A stretch of DNA of 64,000 nucleotides from Candidatus Bathyarchaeota archaeon (GTDB lineage: Archaea; Thermoproteota; Bathyarchaeia; Bathyarchaeales; Bathycorpusculaceae), in assembly GCA_026014725.1 (NCBI GenBank), contig JAOZHV010000008.1:97194-161193 (forward strand), given 5' to 3'. A model generated the notes under the pieces. That model did no database searches. It had not been told where the DNA came from and worked only from the letters and a program-made list of their open reading frames with translations. Each line of letters starts with the position of its first letter. The stretch's first letter is position 1. This document shows positions 26,044-35,537 of this stretch, piece after piece. Both the position numbers and the translations under genes were made by a program.

Positions 26044-28719
26044 TTAGGAAAAGAATGTAAGAGATATTTTAGCTATCTCTTCATCCAAATTTTCCACCTT
26101 AAAGCCTTTTTTATTGCATAACTGAACCATTTTTTTGTTATCAGTCATGACGTAACCGTAAATTCTCTGCAGACGCATATCCTTTGCTATATCAAACAGC
26201 GAGCACATAAGCTTGGAACCCAAACCAAGACCTTGCCATTGGTCTCCAACTAAGATTGCAAATTCACCTTGCTTTCCATCTGGGTCAAGAATCAACCTGA
26301 CGACGCCAATTATCTTTGAATCACCGTTCTCTTGTAGTTCTGCAACTATGGCGACTTCTCGGTCGTAGTCAATGTTACAGTAACGAGTCAGGGTGTCATG
26401 AGTCATTTCTTTTATAATTTGGAAGAATCTGAACCGCATCGTTTCCTTTGAAAGTGACGTGATAAGTCTGTTTAATCGGTCTTCGTCTTCAGGTTTTATA
26501 GGTCGCAATAACACAGGAATGCCATTTTTTAGTTTTTGAGTTGATACGTATTTTTTGGGGTAGGGTGCAATCACAAGGTGTTCATGGGGGCGGGCAACTT
26601 CTTGCATTATTTTACTTCTATCTAAAACTATACGTGCATCAACAGCTACCACATGGGATTCACTTGCAATTAAGGGATTAATGTCCATTGACTCTATTTC
26701 GGGGAAATCACTGATTAGTTGAGAAAACTTGACTAATATTTCCTCCACAAGACTCACATTGAACTTCCGCTTTGAAGTTGAAGAATGCTTGTAGATTGTG
26801 GTGTTCTCTATTACTCGACGAGCTAGGACTTGATTGAGTACAGGAAACCCTATGCTTATGTCTTTGAACATTTCTGCAGATGTTCCGCCTGTTCCAAAGA
26901 GGATTATTGAACCGAACTGGCGGTCTTTTCGCGCTCCAACGAACAGTTCATAGTTATTTTTGCGCACCATCGGTTGAATGGCAACGCCTTGAAACTCTGC
27001 CATGACATGGGAGTTTTTAACCTTATCAGCTAGTTCATTAAATATGGCAGGAATTTCCGAGGGCGCGCATATGTTTAGAGCAACAGCCTCAAATTCAGTT
27101 TTATGAGAAAGTTGAGGAGAAACTGCCTTAATAGCAACAGGATAGCCCAGTTCAGTTGCAAAAGCTTTAGCTTCTTCGGGCGTTTTGGCAATGAGCGTCT
27201 TTACGGTTGGAATTTTATAGGCATCTAAGAAATCTAGCGATTCTGGCAGAGTAAGCAGTGCTCGTCCTTCGCAGAAAGCACGTCTTAAAATGCCCTTTAG
27301 AAAAGTGGGGACAGATAAGCCAACGGGGACTTCCTTGGGAGTTTGATAGAGAAGTTCCAAGTTCTGCGTGTACAGCCACATATACATGAAAGTAGAAACT
27401 GCCTCTTCAGGGGTTCTAAACGCTGGAATCCCATTTTTCTGTAGGAGCGCTCGTGCTTGGCGGCAACTGTTATCTTCACCAGTTAAGGCTACTATGAGGG
27501 GTTTTTTTGCTTGTTTTGTAATGTCTATGATTACCTTGGCTAGAGCAAGAGGTTCAGTTGTACCTTGCGGTGTAAAGATAATAATGGAACCGCTGTTGCT
27601 AGGGTCTTTCAGGCAGATTTCTGATGCAGCCTTAAACCGTTCTGGGGTGGCATCCTCAAAGATGTCCAGCGGATTTCCTGCGGTACAATAGAGCGGTAAA
27701 ACTTTTTTTAATGCCTCTATAGACTCAGAGCTTAAACTTGCAAGTTGTCCGCCTCTTGCAATCAAGTGGTCAGCCGCAATTATCCCCAATCCACCAGCGT
27801 TTGTGATTATGACGGGGTTAGGTCCAAGCGGGTTTGGTTGCACCATTAAGGCTTGTGCGCAGTTAAAGAGGTCACTTACGGCTTCTACCCTAACGACGCC
27901 GACACGTCTGAAAGCGGCATCGTAAACAGCATCTTGCCCACTCAAGCGACCGCTGTGAGTCAGCGTAGAAGCCATGGTCTCTTGGAAGCGGCCAGCTTTG
28001 AAAACAATAATTGGTTTGGTTCGGGCAAACCCCCGTGCGGCGCTCATAAATTTTCGGGGGTTCGCGATAGATTCTAGGTATAATACTATGCTTCTAGTCT
28101 CAGAGTCCATCCCGAAGTAATCGATTAAATCACCGATATCCACGTCAAGCATGGATCCAGTGGAAACTACCGCGCTCAAGCCAATTTGAGCTTCAGCCGC
28201 CCAGTCCAAAGCCAAGGCACATAATGCGGCACTTTGAGAAATGAAGGCTATTTTTCCAGGGAGCGCGATTTGTTTTCCGAAGGTTGCGTACAGGTTTATG
28301 CTGGGTCTTATGACTCCAAAGCTGTTTGGCCCTATTATTCTCATGCCGTAGGTTTTTTTGTACTCTATGATTTGCTTCTCAGACAGTTCACCGTTTTTTC
28401 CAACTTCTTGAAAACCTGCAGAGGTAATGATCACTGCTTTCACTTGGGCTCTGCCGCATTCTTCAAGGATTTGTGGAACCGTATGAGCTGGAGTTGCAAT
28501 TATAGCAAGGTCAACTATACGTGGGACTTTTTCTATGCTGGGATAAGCTCGCATACCCTGTACTATTGAGCGGAAGGAATTTACAGGAAAAACTTCAACA
28601 TCATGGGCACTTTTAAGATTGCTCAGTATCATTGCACCAAACGAGCCTTCTCTGTCGCTGGCACCTATGACGGCTACACGCTTTGGGTTAAAGATACGTC
28701 CAAGGTCTGCTATCCCCAA
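26044..28719 (-). CDS. ADP-forming acyl-CoA synthetase fused to GNAT (Pat-like)
   Basis: Order of domains: CoA-binding Rossmann (~8-130, RVAVIGASDREGS), succinyl-CoA-ligase-like (~150-300), ATP-grasp (~480-705, with VAIKAVSPQLSHKTEF and DINPLIAS), and C-terminal GNAT (~735-885, with QWQGLGLGSKLMCSL). The phosphorylatable histidine of ADP-forming acetyl-CoA synthetases is present (His255 in LTHSGRLSG), so the ligase half may be active, unlike regulatory Pat proteins. It could convert acetyl-CoA plus ADP to acetate plus ATP, with the GNAT half acetylating protein lysines. TTG start at 28719 after aaaggtga; monocistronic. Confidence 0.85.
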   Translation of the reverse strand: MGIADLGRIFNPKRVAVIGASDREGSFGAMILSNLKSAHDVEVFPVNSFRSIVQGMRAYPSIEKVPRIVDLAIIATPAHTVPQILEECGRAQVKAVIITSAGFQEVGKNGELSEKQIIEYKKTYGMRIIGPNSFGVIRPSINLYATFGKQIALPGKIAFISQSAALCALALDWAAEAQIGLSAVVSTGSMLDVDIGDLIDYFGMDSETRSIVLYLESIANPRKFMSAARGFARTKPIIVFKAGRFQETMASTLTHSGRLSGQDAVYDAAFRRVGVVRVEAVSDLFNCAQALMVQPNPLGPNPVIITNAGGLGIIAADHLIARGGQLASLSSESIEALKKVLPLYCTAGNPLDIFEDATPERFKAASEICLKDPSNSGSIIIFTPQGTTEPLALAKVIIDITKQAKKPLIVALTGEDNSCRQARALLQKNGIPAFRTPEEAVSTFMYMWLYTQNLELLYQTPKEVPVGLSVPTFLKGILRRAFCEGRALLTLPESLDFLDAYKIPTVKTLIAKTPEEAKAFATELGYPVAIKAVSPQLSHKTEFEAVALNICAPSEIPAIFNELADKVKNSHVMAEFQGVAIQPMVRKNNYELFVGARKDRQFGSIILFGTGGTSAEMFKDISIGFPVLNQVLARRVIENTTIYKHSSTSKRKFNVSLVEEILVKFSQLISDFPEIESMDINPLIASESHVVAVDARIVLDRSKIMQEVARPHEHLVIAPYPKKYVSTQKLKNGIPVLLRPIKPEDEDRLNRLITSLSKETMRFRFFQIIKEMTHDTLTRYCNIDYDREVAIVAELQENGDSKIIGVVRLILDPDGKQGEFAILVGDQWQGLGLGSKLMCSLFDIAKDMRLQRIYGYVMTDNKKMVQLCNKKGFKVENLDEEIAKISLTFFS

Positions 28720-28886
28720 ACGAAAATGTCACCTTTACTCTAAGAGAAGCACTCTTTAGTGTTAAGGGCAACAGATAGTTATAAAACCTTGCCAAAAAAG
28801 TTCATAAATATTTTTTTCTATGGATTTTGGTAAGCTTTAAATGAGGGCTACTGAGTAGCGAAAACTAACAAACCCAAGGGAATAAC

Positions 28887-29645
28887 ATGGACACAGTTAA
28901 AATCTTCGCTGTTGAAAACTTGCCACTAATTCGGAAAGGCGACAACTTGGGTCAACTTATCTGCGAAGCCGCAGAGAAACAAGGCACGCCCATTCAGGAA
29001 AAAGATGTGGTTGTTGTCACTCATGTTGTTGTTTCGAAGGCTGAAGGAAACGTGGTGAACCTTGACCAAGTCGTGCCATCTGATAGGGCAAAAGAGATCG
29101 CGCAAAAAACCAAAAAAGACCCAGCGATGGTTGAGGTTATTCTGCAAGAAACCAAAGAGATCGTCCGCATAGGACAAAACAGCATAATTACGGAAACTAA
29201 TGGCGGTATTGTGTGCGCGAATGCTGGAATTGACCGCTCCAACGTCTCAGGTGACAGAAATGTTGTTCCATTGCCCAAAAACGCAAATGCTTCTGCACAA
29301 AACATCAGACAAGAAATCAAACAATTAACAGGAGCAAATGTTGCAGTTATTATTTCTGACACGCATGGTAGACCATTTAGGAACGGCGAGATAAACGTGG
29401 CAGTCGGCGTTGCAGGAATCAAGCCAATTAGGGATAGACGAGGCGAAAAAGACCTTTTCGGTTATGTCCTTAGAATAAAGCAGACTGCAATCGCTGACGA
29501 GCTTGCTTCAGCAGCGGAACTTGTAATTGGACAAGCAAACGAAGGCATACCAGCAGCCATAATCCGAGGATACAATTACCAAACGGACGAAAATACATCG
29601 GCAACCTTGCTTACAAGACCAAAAGAAAGAGATCTCTTCAGATAA
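28887..29645 (+). CDS. cofE: Coenzyme F420-0:L-glutamate ligase
   Basis: Adds gamma-linked glutamates to F420-0 using GTP. The 252-residue length and motifs VVVTHVVVSKAEGN (~42), VRIGQNSIITETNGGIVCANAGID (split across ~93-116), SGDRNVVPLP, ISDTHGRPFRNG (~152) and GVAGIKPIRDRRGEKDLFG identify archaeal CofE. It confirms that the organism makes F420, consistent with the FrhB-like gene. A TATA-like ataaatattttt lies about 80 bases upstream. The next gene encodes an SCP2-like protein. Confidence 0.93.
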   Translation: MDTVKIFAVENLPLIRKGDNLGQLICEAAEKQGTPIQEKDVVVVTHVVVSKAEGNVVNLDQVVPSDRAKEIAQKTKKDPAMVEVILQETKEIVRIGQNSIITETNGGIVCANAGIDRSNVSGDRNVVPLPKNANASAQNIRQEIKQLTGANVAVIISDTHGRPFRNGEINVAVGVAGIKPIRDRRGEKDLFGYVLRIKQTAIADELASAAELVIGQANEGIPAAIIRGYNYQTDENTSATLLTRPKERDLFR

Positions 29646-29711
29646 ACAGAATTTTTTTCAATAAGGTTCAAAAACTCCACTGCTATAGAATACAAAAAAC
29701 AAAGTGGAATC

Positions 29712-30041
29712 ATGGAAGCCCAAACAGCAAAAGAAGTTTTCGAAAAAGATTTGCCTTCGCGGTTTAAGTCAGAAAAAGCAGAAGGAATAGATGTTGTAGC
29801 GCAACTAAACATTTCAGGCGCTAAAGGAGGCAACTGGACAGTTCTCATCAAAGATAAGAAGCTACAAGTAAAAGAGGGAACACACCCAGAACCACAAATC
29901 ACACTAAACTTTACTGATGCAGACTTCATCGATATTGTTAACAAGAAAATTAGTGCAGAGAAAGCATTCTTTTCTGGAAGAATCCAATTTAAAGGCAATA
30001 TCACCACTGCGCTCAAACTTAAAGACGCAGGGCTATTCTAA
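29712..30041 (+). CDS. SCP2 sterol-carrier-like protein
   Basis: A 109-residue single SCP2 domain, with LPSRFKSEKAEGIDVVAQLNI near the start, PQITLNFTDADFIDIVNKKI in the middle and the ending GRIQFKGNITTALKLKDAGLF. The fold binds hydrophobic ligands such as lipids or acyl-CoA. Stand-alone archaeal SCP2 proteins have no firm function. It is 66 bases after cofE on the same strand and may share its transcript. Confidence 0.85.
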   Translation: MEAQTAKEVFEKDLPSRFKSEKAEGIDVVAQLNISGAKGGNWTVLIKDKKLQVKEGTHPEPQITLNFTDADFIDIVNKKISAEKAFFSGRIQFKGNITTALKLKDAGLF

Positions 30042-30384
30042 AATAGGATTAATAGCCCCAAATAGCTTGCGACGCCGAGAAACAAACACATGCTAAATAG
30101 CGCAAGAATGTCTCAATTAAAACAATCAAGTTTTAGACTGACTTTTGACTTATAGCATATTCGAAGATTTTTCTGTTTATAGTTAATTTTAAATATTACA
30201 ACAGTGATAATCGCCTTTCGATTATCTGGTGTCATATGGGTGTTGGTCGCGTCAGAGATCGACCGTGAAGAAAATTCGAGTTTAAGAAAGTTCTTAGTTT
30301 TAGACCCCTCAATCAAAAATGCATCCGTTAATTCTATGTTTGGACTAAATAGTCAAAGCATGTTACGTTAATGGAAGAAAAATT
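30042..30384. other. Intergenic region with a perfect palindrome
   Basis: No gene is supported. GATAATCG (30206-30213) and CGATTATC (30219-30226) are a perfect eight-base inverted repeat with a five-base spacer. The half-site TGATAATCGATTA-like string also appears before the deoxyhypusine synthase gene (~35438-35451), so a shared regulator site is possible. A 67-codon minus-strand frame here looks non-coding. Confidence 0.35.
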
Positions 30385-31518
30385 ATGGAAGATCCCGAAG
30401 AAATTCCGCATGTCAACCATGAAAACGGCGCAAGCTTGAGGAATCACGGGCCATTCTCGCTTTTGGATGGCGCTACCCCTCAGGTGCCGTCAATAACCCC
30501 TGAACTTTATTTTGAAAGCAAGATTGCTCGAGACCACAGCCGCCCCCTTGAAGAGCGGTTGGAAAGTTTTGAGATAATCTTGGATTCGGAAGTTGGCGAC
30601 ACAAGCTTGACGAGGGCAAGAAACATAGAGCGGGAGGTAGGGCTCCGACAGATTTACTTGAAATTTGAAGGCGGCAACCCAACAGGGACTCAGAAAGACC
30701 GCATAGCCTTTGCACAAGCGCTCGACGCCTTACGTAGAGGATATGATGAAATAACAGTTGCCTCCTGCGGCAATTATGGTGCCGCAATAGCTTTAGCCGC
30801 TTCTTTGGCTGGATTACGTTGCCTAATTTACATCCCCGAAGATTATCATGCCAACCGCATTAAAGAAATCAAGAGCTTAGGCGCTGAATTAATTAAAACT
30901 CCAGGCGACTACGAGCAGGCGGTCCTGATTTCTCGTCAAGAGGCAGAAAAGAACGGGTACTATGATGCAAACCCCGGTGGAAGCAACACGAACATTCAAT
31001 TGAAAGCGTATGGTGAGATAGCTTACGAGATTTATGACGAACTCAGAGATGCCCCAGCGGCAGTTGCTGTTCCTGCCTCTAACGGTTCAACAATAGCGGG
31101 CATTTACAGAGGCTTTCTAAGTTTATATAACAGAGGAAAAACCTCTCGCATACCGCGCTTCATTGCTGGTTCCTCGTATGGGATGAATCCTATAATAAAC
31201 GCTTTTGTCAAAAATATGGCGCATTGCTGTGACTTGAAACCTGAAAAAATCAGAAACACGCAGGTTAACGAGCCCTTAATTAATTGGCGCTCAATCGACG
31301 GTGACTACGCATTGGCAGCTATCAGGCAAACTCATGGGTGGGCAGCGTACGCTACTGATAAGAGCATGACGGATTACGCACGCTTAATTAGAGAAAAAGA
31401 GGGGCTCAGTGTTCTTCCTGCGTCTACGGCTGGTTTGATTGCGCTTTTAGACAGGCATAAAAAGGAGCCTTATCCAAGCGACCGTTACGTTGTAATTCTA
31501 ACGGGACGCAAAGCGTGA
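30385..31518 (+). CDS. PLP-dependent threonine-synthase-like enzyme
   Basis: Fold type II PLP enzyme: the Schiff-base Lys sits in NPTGTQKDRIAF (~100), the phosphate and glycine loops are ASCGNYGAAIALAASLAG (~126) and VAVPASNGSTIAGIYRG (~229). Overall order resembles threonine synthase, with a ~75-residue N-terminal extension. It overlaps the DUF1611 gene by four bases, which argues for a specific pathway rather than general threonine synthesis. A beta-elimination or replacement on a phosphorylated or acetylated amino acid is possible. Substrate unknown. Confidence 0.75.
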   Translation: MEDPEEIPHVNHENGASLRNHGPFSLLDGATPQVPSITPELYFESKIARDHSRPLEERLESFEIILDSEVGDTSLTRARNIEREVGLRQIYLKFEGGNPTGTQKDRIAFAQALDALRRGYDEITVASCGNYGAAIALAASLAGLRCLIYIPEDYHANRIKEIKSLGAELIKTPGDYEQAVLISRQEAEKNGYYDANPGGSNTNIQLKAYGEIAYEIYDELRDAPAAVAVPASNGSTIAGIYRGFLSLYNRGKTSRIPRFIAGSSYGMNPIINAFVKNMAHCCDLKPEKIRNTQVNEPLINWRSIDGDYALAAIRQTHGWAAYATDKSMTDYARLIREKEGLSVLPASTAGLIALLDRHKKEPYPSDRYVVILTGRKA

Positions 31519-32573
31519 GCGCAATGCCTAAAGAAAAAGCATTAGTGTACTGTGACAGAGAATATCAAAACGCAAACGGGAAAACAGCCCATGGCCTCGT
31601 TCGTTATACAACACGTTATGAAATCGTCGGGATCGTGGATTCTACTGCACCTGAGGGGGACGCAGGAGAATTATTAGATGGCAAAAAAAGAAACATCCCC
31701 TTATTCCAAAATTTAGAAGAAGCTATCCAAAAAAGCAACCCTCAAACATTGGTCATCGGCGCGGTTTCTGAAGGCGGCATACTGCCCGAGGGCTATGACA
31801 AAGCAATCATTTACGCATTACAACAAGGCTTAAACATAGTTTCAGGTCTTCACCAATTCATCTCTGATGACCCAAAGTTCACTTCCATAGCCGACAAAAA
31901 TGGTTGCAAAATCACCGATGTCCGCAAACTGTATCGCGATTACAAGCGGTTCTACACGGGAGAAATCAGCAAAGTCGGCTCCACACGAATTGCCACTTTA
32001 GGCACAGACTCAGCTATAGGCAAACGCACAACCGCAGTCATGATAGTTAACGAACTTCGGAAACGCAAACGCGCCGCTGACATGATTTTCACTGGCCAAA
32101 CTGGGTGGATGCAGGGCTGGCCACACGGCATAGTACTCGACGCCATGATAAACGATTTTATCTCTGGCGGAATTGAAGGAGCCATAATTGACGCATGGAA
32201 CGATGAGAAACCAGAGTTCGTGATTATCGAAGGACAAGGAAGCTTCGTTCACCCATTCTTCCCCGGCGGCTTTGAGATAATGGCTGCTGGGCAAATCCAC
32301 GGTTTCACATTGCAAGATGCGCCAGGACGCCCCTATCTTGATGGATTTCCAGGTTACCCGATGCCTGACCCCATGCGTGTAGTAAAGATAGCGAAACTTC
32401 TTTGCGAGCGCCCGCTCGTAGGCATCAGCATCAATCATGAACGTTTATCTCTGCAGGATGCTGAGAAAGCCAAAAGCAGATACCGCGAAAGATTCAAAGT
32501 GCCAGTCGAGGACCCAGTGGTGGACGGCGTGGAGCAAATAGTTGACGCTATAGAGAAACTTCGGGATGGTTAA
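31515..32573 (+). CDS. DUF1611 (DgcN-like) P-loop protein
   Basis: The N-terminal Rossmann part (YTTRYEIVGIVDSTAPEGDA; LVIGAVSEGGILP) is followed by a P-loop-type C-terminal domain with ATLGTDSAIGKRTTAVMI (~165-183), FTGQTGWMQGWPHGIVLD, and FVIIEGQGSFVHPFFPGG. This is the DUF1611 family, whose bacterial member DgcN takes part in D-glutamate utilisation. No DgcA-like dehydratase or racemase is adjacent; instead a threonine-synthase-like gene overlaps upstream and a PP-loop ATPase overlaps downstream. An amino-acid or peptide modification pathway is inferred. Confidence 0.8.
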   Translation: MSAMPKEKALVYCDREYQNANGKTAHGLVRYTTRYEIVGIVDSTAPEGDAGELLDGKKRNIPLFQNLEEAIQKSNPQTLVIGAVSEGGILPEGYDKAIIYALQQGLNIVSGLHQFISDDPKFTSIADKNGCKITDVRKLYRDYKRFYTGEISKVGSTRIATLGTDSAIGKRTTAVMIVNELRKRKRAADMIFTGQTGWMQGWPHGIVLDAMINDFISGGIEGAIIDAWNDEKPEFVIIEGQGSFVHPFFPGGFEIMAAGQIHGFTLQDAPGRPYLDGFPGYPMPDPMRVVKIAKLLCERPLVGISINHERLSLQDAEKAKSRYRERFKVPVEDPVVDGVEQIVDAIEKLRDG

Positions 32574-34018
32574 CCCAAACGAACCTTGCATGCCTTAACC
32601 TTATCGAAATCAGCGATCCAGAAATCAAGGAAAACACTGCCAGTACACGAATAACTTGCGAAGACTTAGAGGGCAAACAAGCCAGCTTTACACTTCTTGC
32701 CAAATATGAAAACCCCCTGACCGCTGAGCACCGAGCGTTTCTGCGACTTGCGGCAGTAATGCCTGTTCTTAACTACGGTCTATTCACTAAAGAAATCAGA
32801 CTTAAATATTCAGTAAGCCAAGCTGACGCATCATTACTCAAAGACCTTTTAGACATCTTTAGCAAAGACATTTTCATCAACAAACTGATCCGCAGAAAAA
32901 ACCCCTACATCCTGCCAGAGTTCCGCTTAACAGAGCAAGACGCAACCGAAGAAAACGCCAAACCACTTGCAACAATAAAGCCATCTGCTGCCACAGAAGA
33001 CACGGTTCTTTGTTCGGGTTTTGATGAGAACTCTTGCGGTATTCTTTCCAGCGGTGGCAAAGAGAGCCTGCTAACTTATGCGATGTTAAAGGAAATCGGC
33101 GCCAAAGTTTACCCTTTATACGTTAATGAAAGCGGAGGGCACTGGCGCACGGCACTGCCAGCGTATCGGCATCATTTAGCTGTTGAACCCAACACGGGGC
33201 GTGTGTGGCTTAACGTGGACAGGTTCTACACTTTCATGCTTGACCACCTACGGATAATTAGACCTGACCACAGACGCGTCTGGCTGGACACTTACCCGAT
33301 TAGACTGTGCATATTTCCAGTTTACTTATTCTACCTGTTGCCCATATTTGCTTCTAAAAAAATCGGCAACCTCCTCATTGGAAGCGAGTTTGATGACCCC
33401 CGCCTTTCGCCCTTCTACAAAGGCATAAAACACTACTACGGCGTTTACGACCAAACACAGGACTTTGATTTGCGAATGGAGCAATGGTACAAAAAGCGGA
33501 TGCCCGGCATACGCCAATGGAGCGCCGTCCGCCCCATCTCAGGCTTAATCGTTGAAAGAATCCTAACCAAACGGTATCCCAAACTTGCTAGGTTTCAGCG
33601 TTCCTGTCACAGTTGCCGCTTCCAAGGAAAAGACATCGTGCCTTGTGGTGACTGTAGCAAATGTTTAGGCATCCAATTGTTCCTTTTAGCCAACAACGTA
33701 AACCCCGTCGTAATGGGCTACAGCAAAAAAGACATTGTGCTTTTCCCAGAACGGCTTGCCAAAGGCGGTTTGAGGCTAGACGAGGATGAACGGGAACACG
33801 CTGCATTCTTAGCGAGCAAATATGACTCAGCAGTGCAGGGCAAAGAACACAATCACGTGGAAACCATCCACATCCACAAAGAAACAGGCGACTTGCAACT
33901 TGTGCCCAAACGCTACAGGACAGCCCTGCTCAACATTATAAAGCAGTACACAAAGGGTTTTACTAAATTGGAAAATGTCGTTTGGGTTCCAGCAAGTGAG
34001 CCTAATTTAGAGCTTTAA
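32566..34018 (+). CDS. PP-loop ATP pyrophosphatase-like protein with zinc cluster (N-terminal frame problem)
   Basis: ATP-binding PP-loop SSGGKESLLTYAM marks the N-type ATP pyrophosphatase fold; a Cys cluster (CHSCRF, then CGDCSKC) follows near the C-terminus, as in QueC-like enzymes. The first in-frame ATG is 32759, but coding-like sequence continues upstream (EDLEGKQASFTLLAKYENP, AEHRAFLRLAAVMPVLNY) with no in-frame start. An ATG at 32566, overlapping the DUF1611 stop, reaches that frame if one base of the CCC run at 32573-32575 is lost. It probably adenylates a substrate made by the two upstream genes. Substrate unknown. Confidence 0.7.
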
Positions 34019-34487
34019 CCATGCGGATTGCATGACGCGTGCCACAATGTTCAAACTTGTAATAGTTAATCAACCGCTCTTTAGCAGTATAGCCTGCTTT
34101 TTGGTAAAGCTTTATTGCAGCTTCGTTTCGCTCTGACACTTCCAGTTGCGATATTTTCATTCCTCTTTTCTTCATGTCTGCTTCAGCGGCAACCAAGAGG
34201 CTCATTCCTATGCCTTGTTTCTGAAATTGCGGGTCCACATCAATTGTTTCAATGTTCGCAATACAGCTTCCTTTGCGGTACAATACTATAATAAAACCCA
34301 AGATGTCTCCTTCCTCTGTCATCACTAGGCAAGTGCTGTTTGCTTCTAGTGCAAGATACGCAAGTCGACGCTTAGCATAGGCACGTGGGCCTTCAAAACA
34401 CTTTTTTTCTATCGCGGAAATTTGGTCAATGTCGTTTGGTGTTGCCTTTCGGATATGGCGGGAGAGACTTTTGTCTTGAGGATTCAT
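34002..34487 (-). CDS. RimI-like GNAT acetyltransferase
   Basis: A compact GNAT: RKATPNDIDQISAIEKKCFEG at the start, FIIVLYRKGSCIANIETIDVDP in the core, the CoA loop QFQKQGIGMSLLVAAEA, and SERNEAAIKLYQKAGYT at the end, all as in ribosomal-protein or N-terminal acetyltransferases of the RimI type. The ATG at 34487 is preferred over a longer frame to 34517. It converges on the PP-loop gene with a 17-base overlap. Confidence 0.82.
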   Translation of the reverse strand: MNPQDKSLSRHIRKATPNDIDQISAIEKKCFEGPRAYAKRRLAYLALEANSTCLVMTEEGDILGFIIVLYRKGSCIANIETIDVDPQFQKQGIGMSLLVAAEADMKKRGMKISQLEVSERNEAAIKLYQKAGYTAKERLINYYKFEHCGTRHAIRMVKALN

Positions 34488-34557
34488 GCAGTCAGCCAAG
34501 GTTTTGTTGTGCGGCAATTCTGAAAAACCTTTTGTGCAATTGAACCTTTTTCAATGC

Positions 34558-35373
34558 TTAACGGACAAGCAAATACGTGATGATGGCACTCGCAATGGCA
34601 ATTACGGTTCCAATTATAATCTCTTCGGTAGATTTAGAAATGTGCTCTTTTGCTTTTTCCCAGAACGTTTTGTTAAACCCTGTGTCTTTGTCAACGTCAA
34701 CCCTAAAGAACTTCTTTAAGTCGTAGGCTGCTGAATTTTTTGTTTCAATATCGCCTAGGCAATCACGCGAACAGATTTTCTCGATAGCGCACAGAAAAGC
34801 ATCCCCTAAGGCAGTTTCTATTTTTGTTTTACATTCATCACAGATGTAGCCGAGCGAGGTGTCGATTTTGTTATCTTTCTTGTCATAGGCGTCATCTAGG
34901 ATGCAACCTCTCGCTGGAGGATGTTCGGTTATTGAACTGTCTTTTACCTGAGCACTTGCCATTTTTACTAAGGTACCTGCAACAGATTGCAAAATATACT
35001 CAAAAACTGATGGCGGCGCATAGTTCTTTTCCCACCCCTTTGTTGTTATTATTGCCTTGTTGCCCTCTACCGTCCAGAAATAATCTTCCGTATCAATCGT
35101 TACTGAAGTAATCCCGATGTAGTAATCAGCATTGTATGGGGATTTTTGTTGTGTTTCTTCAATCATTTTGGCAAAGCCGTCGAAAAGGTAGTCTCTGGCG
35201 CACATGTCTTGGTGTTTTATGTACCTTGTTCTGTCTACTGCCAATCGCATATTGTCAGGGAACTCGAATTCAAAGTAATCTTGCATTAAATTAAGCCTCA
35301 AAATTATGAACTTACAGGCGTACTCGTCTAGCTCCAGTTTTGAAAGCAAAAAGACTGCAACTTTTTTCCTCAT
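34558..35373 (-). CDS. Hypothetical protein with C-terminal membrane anchor
   Basis: No family recognised. The 271-residue protein has an acidic, soluble N-terminal part, a CxxC pair in GYICDECKTKIE (~177) plus later cysteines (AIEKICSRDCLG) that could form a zinc site, a helical stretch (FWEKAKEHISKSTEE) and a single C-terminal TM helix (~250-270), so it is probably a tail-anchored cytoplasmic protein. Monocistronic between unrelated genes. Confidence 0.6.
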   Translation of the reverse strand: MRKKVAVFLLSKLELDEYACKFIILRLNLMQDYFEFEFPDNMRLAVDRTRYIKHQDMCARDYLFDGFAKMIEETQQKSPYNADYYIGITSVTIDTEDYFWTVEGNKAIITTKGWEKNYAPPSVFEYILQSVAGTLVKMASAQVKDSSITEHPPARGCILDDAYDKKDNKIDTSLGYICDECKTKIETALGDAFLCAIEKICSRDCLGDIETKNSAAYDLKKFFRVDVDKDTGFNKTFWEKAKEHISKSTEEIIIGTVIAIASAIITYLLVR

Positions 35374-35537
35374 CGATACCCCTTTATTTCTGCATTAGGG
35401 CTCAAATAGCATTTAACCCTTTTCCAGACGTTCGTTGTGATAATCGATTAAGCTTAAGCGATGCCTGATTGTCACTCAATTTTTCGACACATATTTATCT
35501 TGATGCTTCTTTACCTTTGCACGGAGCTAAGAACGTT

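Noticed and set aside
30113..30316. 67-codon minus-strand frame
   Set aside because: Spans a perfect palindrome and AT-rich intergenic DNA, with no domain or ribosome site; composition looks non-coding.
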